A stretch of DNA of 64,000 nucleotides from positions 310,001-374,000 of the forward strand of contig CAYOWQ010000002.1 in the NCBI GenBank assembly GCA_964407695.1, in the 5' to 3' direction. Below are positions 7,367 through 16,158 of the stretch, in pieces; the stretch's first letter is position 1; every line of letters starts with the position of its first letter. The DNA comes from CAYOWQ01 sp964407695. Lineage in GTDB: Bacteria; Planctomycetota; Phycisphaerae; Phycisphaerales; SM1A02. A program made the translations under genes and the position numbers. The notes beneath the pieces were generated by a model. That model had not been told where the DNA came from and made no database searches. It worked only from the letters and a program-made list of their open reading frames with translations.

Positions 7367-8041
7367 TCAGCGAACGCCGAGATTCTTGCCGGTCTCGCGC
7401 GTTTCATGCTTATAGAAGAGCTTGGCAATCGCATCCGAGAGCTCTGCCGCGAGCTGCTCTTCCAACCCGCGAAACGAAGTTGAAGACCTGTACATCTCCG
7501 GATCGATCGGCCTGAGCTGGACGGACACCGGATAGCTCTTGGCATCCTCGTCGTCGCCCGGTGGAAACGTTCGCTGCCGATTGACGACATCCACAACGCG
7601 GACCTGACAGGCCGCCCTTGGGGTTGAATCAGAATTCGGATCACCGATCGTGAACGACGTCATTTCGACATAGATCACCTGATCAGCACTGACAGCCTTG
7701 CCGATCGCATCAATCGGAAGCAACTCGCTCTTGCTCTCGCGGGATCGAGCATATCCCACCGCATCTTTCGTGGAGATGGTCTTCTTCAACACCTTGTTGG
7801 CCATGAGCTCTGAGGCGACCGCATCGCCGATGACGGACCGCAGCGCCACCCGCGACATCACGTTGCCTCGATCATCCACAAATACAACGGTTGGCACATC
7901 GGCCGGCTTGAATGCTGCGTCGGTCTTGGGCGGTCCATCGACCAGGTAGAGCAGCGGCACGCCAATGTTGCACCCGATGAGCCATCCACAGAACATCGCC
8001 AGAAGCCCGGCAAAAAGAATCCGTCGACCTCGGTCGATCAT
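7367..8041 (-). CDS. Lipoprotein B, paralogue-like partner of the preceding gene
   Basis: A 224-residue predicted lipoprotein; the signal peptide ends LIGC with Cys24 as lipid site. The mature part alternates predicted strands and helices (VPTVVFVDDRGNV; AVSADQVIYVEMTSF; CQVRVVDVVN). It ends with a helix containing AIAKLFYKHE, which resembles VAWLFYDHEEF at the end of lipoprotein A. The fold is unrecognised; strand patterns and the question of name-to-value assembly recall CsgG/LpoB-like envelope lipoproteins, but that is a guess. The start codon directly follows the stop of lipoprotein A (TAAATG), so translation is probably coupled. Confidence 0.72.
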   Translation of the reverse strand: MIDRGRRILFAGLLAMFCGWLIGCNIGVPLLYLVDGPPKTDAAFKPADVPTVVFVDDRGNVMSRVALRSVIGDAVASELMANKVLKKTISTKDAVGYARSRESKSELLPIDAIGKAVSADQVIYVEMTSFTIGDPNSDSTPRAACQVRVVDVVNRQRTFPPGDDEDAKSYPVSVQLRPIDPEMYRSSTSFRGLEEQLAAELSDAIAKLFYKHETRETGKNLGVR

Positions 8042-8713
8042 TTATCTCAACTCCTCTGGATACTTGAATTCCTCGTGGTCATAGAACAACCATGCGACTT
8101 TCTCAATGAATCGAATTTGCAGGCCCGTCGCCACCTGCGCAGACGAGGCGTTGTCGGCCGTCAGGTTCTTCTCAACCGGAAAGGTTGCCGAGACCTGAAA
8201 CTCATCGGCCGGGGCATCGGGCTCAATGCCGTCGCGCTCGATGATCGAGACCGTGCCGCCACATACGCCCTCCCAGATCCAGCGATTGCCCGGCGGATTC
8301 AGGCGATACTCAAACACATCGACGAGGATCACTCGGTCGACCCCGAGTTGGGCGGCAATCTCGCCATACGGAATGGTCGACCACGCCGGCGTGGTGTATT
8401 GCCAATTGAGGACATCGATCGGGCGCATGACTCGAACGTTGAACGGCTTCATCTCCCTTCCAATTCGAGTTGTCAGATTCGTGACGAGGTTCGAAACCAG
8501 CGTCGGATTCTCGTAGAGCGTCGCCATGTCCGCATTCACCAGCACCGCCACCGTTTTGTCATTCAGGCCGGTGTATCTGGCGGGAACCTTGATCTTCTTG
8601 TCTCGCTCAATGTTGGCCCCGGCTGCCGAAACGATTCCGGCAACAAAGCATCCCTGCTGCATCAGACATGCAGCCACAGCGCCCAACATCAGGATCTTTC
8701 GAATTCGAGTCAT
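8042..8713 (-). CDS. Lipoprotein A, unknown function
   Basis: A 223-residue predicted lipoprotein with signal MTRIRKILMLG... and lipobox MQQGC (Cys22). The start at 8713 overlaps the DUF2752 stop as ATGA; two in-frame ATGs further upstream would lie inside that gene. The mature part has KTVAVLVNADMATLYENP, LGVDRVILVDVFEYRL and an Ile/Glu-rich C-terminus, a strand-helix pattern like that of small envelope assembly lipoproteins. The end (IEKVAWLFYDHEEFKYPEEL) resembles lipoprotein B. The pair may form a heteromer. No known family is recognised with confidence. Confidence 0.74.
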   Translation of the reverse strand: MTRIRKILMLGAVAACLMQQGCFVAGIVSAAGANIERDKKIKVPARYTGLNDKTVAVLVNADMATLYENPTLVSNLVTNLTTRIGREMKPFNVRVMRPIDVLNWQYTTPAWSTIPYGEIAAQLGVDRVILVDVFEYRLNPPGNRWIWEGVCGGTVSIIERDGIEPDAPADEFQVSATFPVEKNLTADNASSAQVATGLQIRFIEKVAWLFYDHEEFKYPEELR

Positions 8714-9183
8714 ACGGCGAACCATCCTCTCATCACCCCAATCTTGTAGATCCACGCGAAAACAACCAGACCACCCGTCAGCCAGAGGAGCCGACTGTTA
8801 AAGATCAGGGCCACAAGCCGATCAAGGCGCCGACCCGTGATTGCCACATAGGCTGCAGCGATCGTCGTCATCGCGGCGGCGATCGCCAGAACTGCCCCTG
8901 CGGGCTGAGCCTTGAAGGCAAGACCGAGGTGCCCATCGGCTGCATGGGCGAATGACGTCGTCATTCCACACGTGGGACAGGGCATGTTCATCGTCGCCAC
9001 CCAGAGGCAGGACGGCATACCCACCGAAGTGTGCGTTCCATACCCCTTGGGCGAAGGCTCCAGCCACGCGGCAAACATCAGGATGGCCGCACCAGCCAAC
9101 GCAACCACCGACGCCACGATCCGCGGCGACACCGAATCGCGTGGCGATGGAACAGCCAACGAGGTTGCAGTATCAAGTTGCAT
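8710..9183 (-). CDS. DUF2752 membrane protein
   Basis: A 157-residue membrane protein with about three hydrophobic helices (VVALAGAAILMFAAWL; VLAIAAAMTTIAAAYVAI; LTGGLVVFAWIYKIGV). The family signature MPCPTCGMTTSF lies near residue 67, with a CxxCG that may bind metal or be redox active. The function of DUF2752 is not established. I start at ATG 9183; the open frame continues upstream but with no family sequence. The stop overlaps the next gene by ATGA. It leads an operon with two lipoproteins and a glycosyltransferase, pointing to an envelope role. Confidence 0.85.
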   Translation of the reverse strand: MQLDTATSLAVPSPRDSVSPRIVASVVALAGAAILMFAAWLEPSPKGYGTHTSVGMPSCLWVATMNMPCPTCGMTTSFAHAADGHLGLAFKAQPAGAVLAIAAAMTTIAAAYVAITGRRLDRLVALIFNSRLLWLTGGLVVFAWIYKIGVMRGWFAV

Positions 9184-9266
9184 CAGGAACCCGAGATCGT
9201 ATCGATGGTTCGGACGACGCGGGCGAAGGCCGTCCAGCCGGTATGTCACCCTGACGAGCGACAAGG

Positions 9267-9275
9267 AGTGTACCA
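9267..9275 (-). promoter_or_regulatory. Extended -10 promoter candidate for the DUF2752 operon
   Basis: Minus-strand TGGTACACT is an extended -10 (TGnTANNNT) 84 bp before the DUF2752 start. No good -35 is seen at 17 bp. The rest of the 190-bp intergenic stretch shows only a short GGCC-based hairpin. Confidence 0.35.
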
Positions 9276-9360
9276 GATTCCGGGGGAGTTCCGCGATGTC
9301 CGGCACAGAGCAGGCAATTCTGCCGTCACGGCCCAATCTGGCCGGTGATGAGGAACCCCG

Positions 9361-9366
9361 TACACT
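9361..9366 (+). promoter_or_regulatory. -10-like TACACT, 9 bp before the dipeptidase start
   Basis: TACACT ends 9 bp before the ATG at 9376, and there is no clear Shine-Dalgarno. This fits a leaderless or nearly leaderless transcript. Confidence 0.45.
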
Positions 9367-9375
9367 GCACGTCGG

Positions 9376-10359
9376 ATGAATTGGGTGGATGGACATCTCG
9401 ATCTGGCCTACCTCGCGGCGACGGGAAGGGACATGACGGTCCGAACCCGGCCTGCCGATCCGGGCGCGGTAAGTCTGCCCGACCTTCGAGAGGCCGGCAT
9501 AGACCTGGTCTTCGCGACGATCTTTACCGAGGCCGGCCCGGAGCACGCGGGCGAGCCATATGGATACCTTGATTCGAACGACCTCGACGCCGCGGAGCGT
9601 GCCGGAAGGCTGCAGCTCGAGTGGTATGAGCAAATGGAGGAAGCCGGTGAACTGTCCATCGTCCGGCGCAGCACTGATCTCGAGGTCGAGGGATCGAGTC
9701 CGAAGGTCGTCATATTGATGGAAGGGGCTGACCCGATTCGCAATCCGGACCGAGTGAGTTGGTGGCACTCCCGCGGCGTCCGCCTGGTGGGCTTGTCGTG
9801 GTCGTATGGTTCGAGATACTCCGGTGGAAATGCCAAGCCGGGCGGATTGACCTCAGCGGGTCGAGAGTTGGTGGCCGCGCTGGATGAACACGGCATGGCT
9901 CACGATGTCTCGCACCTCTCGGATGAATCGTTCGAGGACCTGCTGGAGACGGCCAAGGGTCGCGTGATGGCGAGCCACTCCAACGCACGAAGCCTCCTTG
10001 GCGGCGGCATTCGTCACCTGAGCGATGCGCACCTCGCCAAGCTCCTGGTGCGCGATGCCATCGTGGGCTTGAATCTCTTCGGGCCGTTTCTCACGGCCAC
10101 CGCCGGCGCGAGGGCCACCATCAATGACTGCATGGAGCATCTTGAACACGTGAGCCGCATCATCGGACGGAATCGAGTCGCCCTGGGGTCGGACATGGAC
10201 GGTGGATTCGGCCGCGACCGCCTCCCGATTGGAATCGGCTCGCCGCAGGACGTCGAGAAGCTGGTGGATGAGCTTGACCTTCGAGGATGGTCGGAATCGG
10301 AGATCGAAGGCTTCGCCACGGAGAATTGGCTGCGGTTCCTACGCAGCGTTCTCGCCTGA
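9376..10359 (+). CDS. Membrane dipeptidase-family zinc peptidase (M19)
   Basis: A 327-residue TIM-barrel dipeptidase that hydrolyses dipeptides, including some with D-residues, with two zinc ions. Family ligands appear in order: DGHLD at residues 5-9, the bridging glutamate in ILMEGAD, the histidine in MASHSNAR, and the aspartate in ALGSDMDGGFG. HDVSHLSDESFEDLL supplies another active-site histidine. The protein has no signal peptide from this start and looks cytoplasmic. At the end it overlaps the convergent histidine kinase by 21 bp. Its substrate is not known; peptidoglycan-derived or dietary dipeptides are usual for the family. Confidence 0.9.
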   Translation: MNWVDGHLDLAYLAATGRDMTVRTRPADPGAVSLPDLREAGIDLVFATIFTEAGPEHAGEPYGYLDSNDLDAAERAGRLQLEWYEQMEEAGELSIVRRSTDLEVEGSSPKVVILMEGADPIRNPDRVSWWHSRGVRLVGLSWSYGSRYSGGNAKPGGLTSAGRELVAALDEHGMAHDVSHLSDESFEDLLETAKGRVMASHSNARSLLGGGIRHLSDAHLAKLLVRDAIVGLNLFGPFLTATAGARATINDCMEHLEHVSRIIGRNRVALGSDMDGGFGRDRLPIGIGSPQDVEKLVDELDLRGWSESEIEGFATENWLRFLRSVLA

Positions 10360-11760
10360 AGCCGGGCCCTGGCGTGGCTCGCTGACCGCTCCGCCATCGG
10401 CTGCGGGAAGAATGAGCCGGAAGGTGCTTCCGCGTCCGATTCGGCTGTCAACCTCGACCCGTCCCCCGTGCACCAGAGCGATGTGCTTGACGATGGCGAG
10501 GCCCAGGCCCGTGCCCCCCTGCTCGCGGCTCCTGGCCTTGTCTATTCGGTAGAACCGCTCGAAGATTCGGGAGAGATGCTGCGGCGCGATGCCCGGCCCC
10601 TCATCGGTGACGGAGATCTCGATCATTCCGCGGTCGGGCTTGGCCAGTTTCCTCGCGCTGATGGTGACGGATGTTCCGGCGTTGCTGTACTTCACGGCAT
10701 TCGAGACCAGATTGGCCACGGCCTGCTCCACCAGTTGGGGATTGGCGCGAAGCACGTGGTCGTCATCGGTCTGAAAGCGGAGTTCGATGCGCTTCGCGGC
10801 GGCGGCAAATGAGATCTGATCATTGACCGCGGCAAGTACCCGCTGGACGGGAAGGTCGATCGGATTGAGCGTCTCGCGAGATCCCGGCTGTTCGAGCCGC
10901 GAGAGGGCCAACAGGTCCTCGATGATCGAGGCGAGTCGATTCGCATTAACGTGAATGATGTCGAGGAATCGCTCGGTCTGACCTTCGTCATTCACACCAA
11001 CTTCCTGGAGCGTTTCGATGTAGCCCTTGATGTTGGTGATTGGCGTGCGCAGCTCGTGCGAGACATTCGCGGCGAAATCGCTTCGCAGGGTCTCGAGCCG
11101 GCGCATGGTGGTCACGTCGGTCAGAAGAATCAGGAGGCCGACGGGATTGTCATCGGCGTCGTGCAGCGGCTCGCTGGCGGCCTGCAGCACGAGTTCCGAC
11201 TCTCCGACAAGGGTGAATTCCCCTGTGGTCTGGACTCGAGACGCGATCGCTTCCGACACGAATTGATTCAGGCCGGGTTGACGCAGCGCCTCCTGAAGCA
11301 GACGGCCGCGAACGTCGATCCGATCAATGCCCAGCAGCCGCTCGGCAGCGCGATTGAGGCTGAGGATGCGCTGGTCGCGATCGAGCGCGATCAGGCCGTT
11401 GCTCATGGAGCGAAGGATGGCCTGCTGTTCATTGAGTTGAGTCTGCACGAAGGCCAGTTGATCATTGAGATCGCGCGTGAGCGCGTTGACCGAGTCGACG
11501 ATGGCGTGGTAGGCGCCACGTCCATGATCTTCGAGGGGGTGTTTGACGCCGCCTTCATCCAAGAGCCGAATCTCGGCACCGAGCCGGCGCATCGACCTCC
11601 GCCAGCTGAATGAGATCCACGCCCAGAGGCCAACCGCCGCCCCCGCCAGAAGAATCAGCGGTAGAGCGTGCATCCCGGTCACCACGCCGATGCCGACCAG
11701 GATCATCAGCAGGAAGACAAACGGCGGCCAGATATGGAGGGAGGCGAGCTTTGAAGGCAT
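10339..11760 (-). CDS. PhoR-like sensor histidine kinase
   Basis: A 473-residue inner-membrane kinase. Two hydrophobic segments at about residues 10-50 form a short membrane anchor with almost no periplasmic loop. A PAS domain covers about 110-220 (ILRSMSNGLIALDRDQRILSLNRAAERLLG). Then come HisKA (ANVSHELRTPITNIKGY, His235) and HATPase_c (N box NLVSNAVKYS, G1 VTDEGPGIA, F box FERFYR, G2 GGTGLGLAI). The anchor plus PAS plus kinase layout is that of PhoR. The start codon overlaps the regulator's stop as TGATG, so the two are translated together. No pst or phoU gene is in view, so phosphate sensing is inference. Confidence 0.93.
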   Translation of the reverse strand: MPSKLASLHIWPPFVFLLMILVGIGVVTGMHALPLILLAGAAVGLWAWISFSWRRSMRRLGAEIRLLDEGGVKHPLEDHGRGAYHAIVDSVNALTRDLNDQLAFVQTQLNEQQAILRSMSNGLIALDRDQRILSLNRAAERLLGIDRIDVRGRLLQEALRQPGLNQFVSEAIASRVQTTGEFTLVGESELVLQAASEPLHDADDNPVGLLILLTDVTTMRRLETLRSDFAANVSHELRTPITNIKGYIETLQEVGVNDEGQTERFLDIIHVNANRLASIIEDLLALSRLEQPGSRETLNPIDLPVQRVLAAVNDQISFAAAAKRIELRFQTDDDHVLRANPQLVEQAVANLVSNAVKYSNAGTSVTISARKLAKPDRGMIEISVTDEGPGIAPQHLSRIFERFYRIDKARSREQGGTGLGLAIVKHIALVHGGRVEVDSRIGRGSTFRLILPAADGGAVSEPRQGPASGENAA

Positions 11761-12476
11761 CAATCAGCGTCCGAAACGTCGGTGACACGATAGCCGACGC
11801 CGCGAACGGTTTCGATGACGTGCGAGAAGTCTCCCAGCTTCCGGCGAAGCGCGGTCACGTGGACATCCACGGTGCGGCTGGACAGCACGGTGGACTTCCC
11901 GTGAACCGCGGAAATGATCTGGTCCCGGGTGCGGACAAAACCTGGCCGCATGGCGAGGTAGTGAAGCAGCCCGAATTCGGTGAGGGTGAGGTCAACCGGC
12001 TTGCCCTCGATGGTGACGGTGTGCCGCTCTGCATCGATGACCAGCGAACCGCCGGCGAGGGCCAGGCGTCCGTCCGCCGTACTCTCAACATCCGCTTCCT
12101 CGATCCGTCGACGGACGATGTTCTTCAATCGGGCCATCAGCACCTTGGGGCTGAACGGCTTGGTGACGTAATCCTCTGCCCCGAGTTCGATTCCCGCCAC
12201 GATGTCGGATTCCTCGCCCTTGGCGGACACCATCAGAATGGGAATGGATCGTGTTTCAGTGCGGTGCTTGAGGCGACGGCAGACTTCCAACCCATCCAGG
12301 TCAGGAAGCATGAGATCGAGCACCACGAGGTCCGGCGGATCCTCTCGGATCTGTTCGAGTGCCACACGTCCCGAACTCACCACGCGGGCCAGAAATCCTT
12401 CGCGATCCGCATGGAATTTGATGAGCTCTGCGATTGAGGCCTCATCTTCGACAATCAGCACCTTCACCTTGGCCAA
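11760..12476 (-). CDS. PhoB/OmpR-family response regulator
   Basis: A 238-residue regulator. The receiver has acidic EDE near the start, Asp54 in VVLDLMLPDLDG as phosphoacceptor and the conserved Lys in DYVTKPFSPK. The C-terminal winged helix shows LTLTEFGLLHYLAMRPGFVRTRDQII and RTVDVHVTALRRKLG. I start at TTG 12476, which has AAGGAG 8 bp upstream and gives MAKVKVLIVEDE. The 20 further upstream codons do not look like receiver sequence. It pairs with the kinase through a one-base stop/start overlap. GATAAT at 12504-12509 (minus strand) may be its -10. Confidence 0.93.
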   Translation of the reverse strand: MAKVKVLIVEDEASIAELIKFHADREGFLARVVSSGRVALEQIREDPPDLVVLDLMLPDLDGLEVCRRLKHRTETRSIPILMVSAKGEESDIVAGIELGAEDYVTKPFSPKVLMARLKNIVRRRIEEADVESTADGRLALAGGSLVIDAERHTVTIEGKPVDLTLTEFGLLHYLAMRPGFVRTRDQIISAVHGKSTVLSSRTVDVHVTALRRKLGDFSHVIETVRGVGYRVTDVSDAD

Positions 12477-12594
12477 GTTCGGGACTCCTTCCGCGACAGG
12501 AGGATTATCGCGTTCAACCCGAGCCAAAACCCGCACGAAGGGTAAAGTTTGCGCTCAGATCTGGCAAAGTCCGAATACCGATCCCGGTCGGTCG

Positions 12595-13740
12595 CTACCG
12601 GGAAATCGGCTTGGTCTGCTCGTCCTTGATCTCGGCCCGGGTGGTCAGCGCGGGCTTGGCGCCGCCGTCAATGGCCGTCTGGATTTCTTCGAGCCGCTGC
12701 TTGTGATACGCCTTCTGAAGAGGGACAGAGAATCGCCAGGCATTTCGCTCGTACTCTGCCGCCTTGGCATAATCGCCCTTGGCCGTCAGAACCGTGGCGA
12801 GTGACGACAGATAGTCAGGATCCTGGGATCGAGTGAAGTCGACGGCCTTCTGCGCCAACTGGGTCGCCAGCTCAAAATCCCGGTTCTCGACACTGGGGTC
12901 GGTGGCGATCAGTTCCGCGAGCTGCGACAGAATCAACGGATCGTTCTGATAGTTGTTGAAGAGCTGGCGAGCGTATTCGTATCCGCGCTCGTAGTTCTTC
13001 TCCTTCGTCAGCATGATCTCAAGCTTCTCAACGGCATACGGGGCCATGATTCGAGGTTCTTCCTTGATCGCCATGTCGAAAATTCGATACGCCTCGTTGA
13101 AGTTCATGATGCTCGCCGCTCGACGCCCTTCGCGAATGAAGGGAAACACCCGCGACAGAAGCGCGAAGTCGTATCGGTCATAGATGGTTGCTGCAACGAT
13201 GTCGTAAAAGTGTTCGCCGAGCGGATCACCGAAATACACGACCTTGCCCGTACGATCCACGACGAACGACATCGGAATCGTCTTGACGTTGGCGGCGTTC
13301 ATCCAGGCCTTCGTCGTCTTCTGCTTGTTGTCCACTCCCATCGCGTGAAGCGGGAAATTGATATTCGACTGCCGGAAGGCCTGAACCGCTTCATCCTCAT
13401 CCTTGGAGATGCTGATGACCTTGAGCCCCCGATGGCGATGCAGTTCCTGCATTCTCGAAAGAAAGGGAATCGAGAACATGCACTTGTCGTCTGCGACAGA
13501 GAAGAAGTCGATGATGTAGACGACGCCCTGCTCGATCTTCTGCGGCTCATCGGGGTACCAATACGACACATCCAATCCCGGAGCAGGATCGCCGATCTTG
13601 AGCTCACCGAACGTGCCGCCGCCGCCGCCGGTTGAGGTCGTTGTGGTTCCCCCGCCAAACACGGTCTGGCCAAACGAGCCGGCGGCGAGTGCCATCGCCC
13701 CAACGCATGCAATCAATCCGGTCCTGAGACAATTTTTCAT
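12595..13740 (-). CDS. Secreted thioredoxin-fold protein with TPR-like C-terminus
   Basis: A 381-residue exported protein. The signal peptide ends near AAGSFGQ, followed by a T/G-rich linker. Residues 45-170 look like a TlpA/AhpC-type redoxin: LKIGDPAPGLDVSYW, GVVYIIDFFSVADDKCMFSIPFL, and the cis-Pro loop VKTIPMSFVVDRTGKVVYFG. The usual WCxxC is replaced by a single Cys in ADDKC, so classic disulfide chemistry is unlikely. Residues 200-360 are helical repeats of TPR type (FNEAYRIFDMAIKEEPRIM; GDYAKAAEYERNAWRF). It may be a binding scaffold or a one-cysteine peroxidase-like protein. Upstream there is a TACAAT hexamer at 13784-13779. It lies downstream of pgk on the same strand. Confidence 0.78.
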   Translation of the reverse strand: MKNCLRTGLIACVGAMALAAGSFGQTVFGGGTTTTSTGGGGGTFGELKIGDPAPGLDVSYWYPDEPQKIEQGVVYIIDFFSVADDKCMFSIPFLSRMQELHRHRGLKVISISKDEDEAVQAFRQSNINFPLHAMGVDNKQKTTKAWMNAANVKTIPMSFVVDRTGKVVYFGDPLGEHFYDIVAATIYDRYDFALLSRVFPFIREGRRAASIMNFNEAYRIFDMAIKEEPRIMAPYAVEKLEIMLTKEKNYERGYEYARQLFNNYQNDPLILSQLAELIATDPSVENRDFELATQLAQKAVDFTRSQDPDYLSSLATVLTAKGDYAKAAEYERNAWRFSVPLQKAYHKQRLEEIQTAIDGGAKPALTTRAEIKDEQTKPISR

Positions 13741-13826
13741 GGCGTGTTTCCCATCATCTGGAGTCTTGGGTCGTCACTATTGTAGACCCGCGAACGACCG
13801 TATTGTTCCGGTGAATTGAGGCAACT

Positions 13827-15035
13827 TCAGACCTCGTCCAGGAGCCCGACAGAGTCAAAACTGCGGCCTTCGAGCATCTCAAGACTCGCCCCGCCACCCG
13901 TCGACACGTGGCTGAATCGGTCTGCAAGACCAAATTCCTCCACCGCCGCGGCCGTGTCGCCGCCGCCCACAATTGAGACAGCCCCGTGCGACGTCGCTTC
14001 GGCTGCGGCCCGGGCGATCGTCCGGCTTCCCGCATCGAACGGCTTGATCTCGAAGGCGCCGACCGGCCCGTTCCACACGATCGTCTTGGCCCCTCGAATG
14101 GCAAGGCTGAATTGGTCGGCTGATTTCGGTCCGATATCCAACCCCATCCACCCTTCGGGAATCTCCTCCAAGAAGACCTCCCGCGACGTTCCCTCCTTCA
14201 GTTCCCGCCCGCAAACATGATCCACGGGCAGGAGGAGCGATGTTGAGCCGCTCGCGGCCTTGGAGATGAACCGGGCCGCCGTATCCAACATGTCCGGCTG
14301 AACGAGGCTGGCTCCAACGCTCCGACCCTTGGCCTTCAGAAAGGTGTAGGCCATGGCCCCGCCGATGATGATCGTGTCGACGCGGCCAATCAGATTCTCA
14401 ATGGCCTTTAGCTTGTCGGAAACCTTGGCGCCGCCGAGCACTGCCACAAACGGCTTGATGGCGCCTGTGATCGCCTCCGAGAGGTACTTGAGTTCGGTCT
14501 GAAGCAAGAGTCCCGCCACACGAGGCTTGCCCTCCATCTCCTTGGGAACGGCATACATCGAGGCATCATTGCGGTGGGCGGTGCCGAATGCATCGTTGCA
14601 GTAGATATCGCCATACGCCGCCAACGACGCGGCAAATCCGGGATCGCCCTTCTTCTCCCCTTTGTGAAATCGCAGATTTTCAAGCACGACGATTTCGCCG
14701 TTCTTCAATGAATCCACAGCGCCCTTTGCCGCCGCGTCGGTGCAATCCCGGCTTGGAAAACCAACCTTGATGCCGGGCAGAAGCTCGGACAACTTGTCCG
14801 CAGCGGGCTTGAGAGAGTATTCAGGTTCGAATCCGGTGCCTTCCGGTCGGCCAAGGTGACTCACCAGGATCAGCCGCCCGCCTCGATCGACGACAGAGCG
14901 GATCGAGGGAAGCGCCATCCGGATGCGCCGGTCATCCGTAATTCGCCCATGTTCATCCTGCGGGACGTTGAAATCCACGCGCATCAAGACGCGTTTGCCG
15001 GTCACGGGAATCTGCTCGATGGTCTTTTTTGCCAT
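13827..15035 (-). CDS. pgk: Phosphoglycerate kinase
   Basis: A 402-residue glycolytic enzyme that transfers phosphate between 1,3-bisphosphoglycerate and ADP. Full-length and well conserved: VDFNVPQDEHGRITDDRRI near the N-terminus, HLGRPEG for substrate binding, VLENLRFHKGEKKGD, the hinge region, and the nucleotide loop GGGDTAAAVEEFGL followed by VSTGGGASLEMLEG. It stands alone, without gap or tpi alongside. The neighbouring miaA is divergent. No oddity was noticed. Confidence 0.97.
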   Translation of the reverse strand: MAKKTIEQIPVTGKRVLMRVDFNVPQDEHGRITDDRRIRMALPSIRSVVDRGGRLILVSHLGRPEGTGFEPEYSLKPAADKLSELLPGIKVGFPSRDCTDAAAKGAVDSLKNGEIVVLENLRFHKGEKKGDPGFAASLAAYGDIYCNDAFGTAHRNDASMYAVPKEMEGKPRVAGLLLQTELKYLSEAITGAIKPFVAVLGGAKVSDKLKAIENLIGRVDTIIIGGAMAYTFLKAKGRSVGASLVQPDMLDTAARFISKAASGSTSLLLPVDHVCGRELKEGTSREVFLEEIPEGWMGLDIGPKSADQFSLAIRGAKTIVWNGPVGAFEIKPFDAGSRTIARAAAEATSHGAVSIVGGGDTAAAVEEFGLADRFSHVSTGGGASLEMLEGRSFDSVGLLDEV

Positions 15036-15124
15036 ACGGGGCGGAGTATAAGGTTCATTGCGGACCGTGGGCAGAGACCCCGCACATGGTCGAACAAACC
15101 GACCGAACCTGCTACTGATCCTGC

Positions 15125-16096
15125 GTGGTTCTCCCGACAGTGGTCATCTTGGGTCCGACAGCCGGCGGAAAATCGGCTCTCGCCATCGAGCTCGCAGAGC
15201 GGCTTCCCGGCCGGGGCGAGATCGTCTCGGCGGATTCCATGCAGATCTATAGAGGCATGGACATCGGAACGGCAAAGCCCGTAGCGACGGATCTTGCAAG
15301 GGTTCCGCACCATCTCGTCAACATGGTTGAGCCCTCAGAGGATGGCTTCACTGTCGACACATGGCTTGAGCACGCGGAACAGGCTGTTGCCGCGATCCGC
15401 CGGTCAGGCCGATGGCCGATCGTCGTGGGGGGAACCAATCTCTATGTCAAGGCGCTGGTGGAGGGCCTCTTTGACGGACCGGAGCCCGATCCGAACCTTC
15501 GCCGCGACCTCGCTTCCATGCCGATCGAGGCCGTTCGAGCGGAGTTGGCCCGCGTCGATCCCCAGGCGTCGGCCCGCATCCATCCCAACGACCGCCGGCG
15601 ATCCATTCGAGCACTCGAAGTCTTCCGAATCTCCGGACGCCCGATCAGCGACCTTCAGCAGCAGTGGGACAGGGGGCGAACACGACCCGATCTAGTGTTA
15701 TTTGGCTTGGAATATTCCGCCGAGGTCATCAACCGTCGAATCAACAACCGGGTTCGGGCTATGATCGATGCCGGCCTCGCCGACGAGGTGCGGCGGCTTC
15801 ATGTCCGTGGATTTGGCAGACAATCTCGCGAAGCCCTGGGTTACAGGCAGTTGATCGAATGGATCGAAGGCCGCTGCACGTTTGAGGAGGCCGTCGAACA
15901 GGTCAAGATTCAATCTCGACGTTATGCCAAACAACAACGGACGTGGTTGCGCCGATTCCGCTTATGGCCGCAAAGCTGCTGGCTGCCTTGTGATGACCTC
16001 AATCCCGACGAAATCGCCGATCGGGCACTCAAGCACGTGACGGCTTTTGCAGATAAACCGATTGTTCCCGGCCAGGATTCCTTTGGCTCTGCTTGA
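15125..16096 (+). CDS. miaA: tRNA dimethylallyltransferase
   Basis: A 323-residue enzyme that adds a dimethylallyl group to A37 of tRNAs reading UNN codons. It has the P-loop GPTAGGKSALA, the SADSMQIYRGMDIGTAKP segment, VVGGTNLYVKALVEGLFDG and the C-terminal tRNA-binding helix QSRRYAKQQRTWLRRF. The start is GTG at 15125 with no clear Shine-Dalgarno. Its substrate, dimethylallyl diphosphate, comes from the MEP pathway, of which dxs and ispG are elsewhere in the window. Confidence 0.96.
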   Translation: MVLPTVVILGPTAGGKSALAIELAERLPGRGEIVSADSMQIYRGMDIGTAKPVATDLARVPHHLVNMVEPSEDGFTVDTWLEHAEQAVAAIRRSGRWPIVVGGTNLYVKALVEGLFDGPEPDPNLRRDLASMPIEAVRAELARVDPQASARIHPNDRRRSIRALEVFRISGRPISDLQQQWDRGRTRPDLVLFGLEYSAEVINRRINNRVRAMIDAGLADEVRRLHVRGFGRQSREALGYRQLIEWIEGRCTFEEAVEQVKIQSRRYAKQQRTWLRRFRLWPQSCWLPCDDLNPDEIADRALKHVTAFADKPIVPGQDSFGSA

Positions 16097-16158
16097 CATC
16101 AAACGCTGTGTGGGTTGTATTTCCGCGGAAGAACTGATCGATTCCAAACAAGAACCAA

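Noticed and set aside
9184..9375. tRNA or riboswitch in the DUF2752-dipeptidase gap
   Set aside because: No GGTTCGANTCC arm or other conserved core; only a short GGCC hairpin and promoter-like hexamers.
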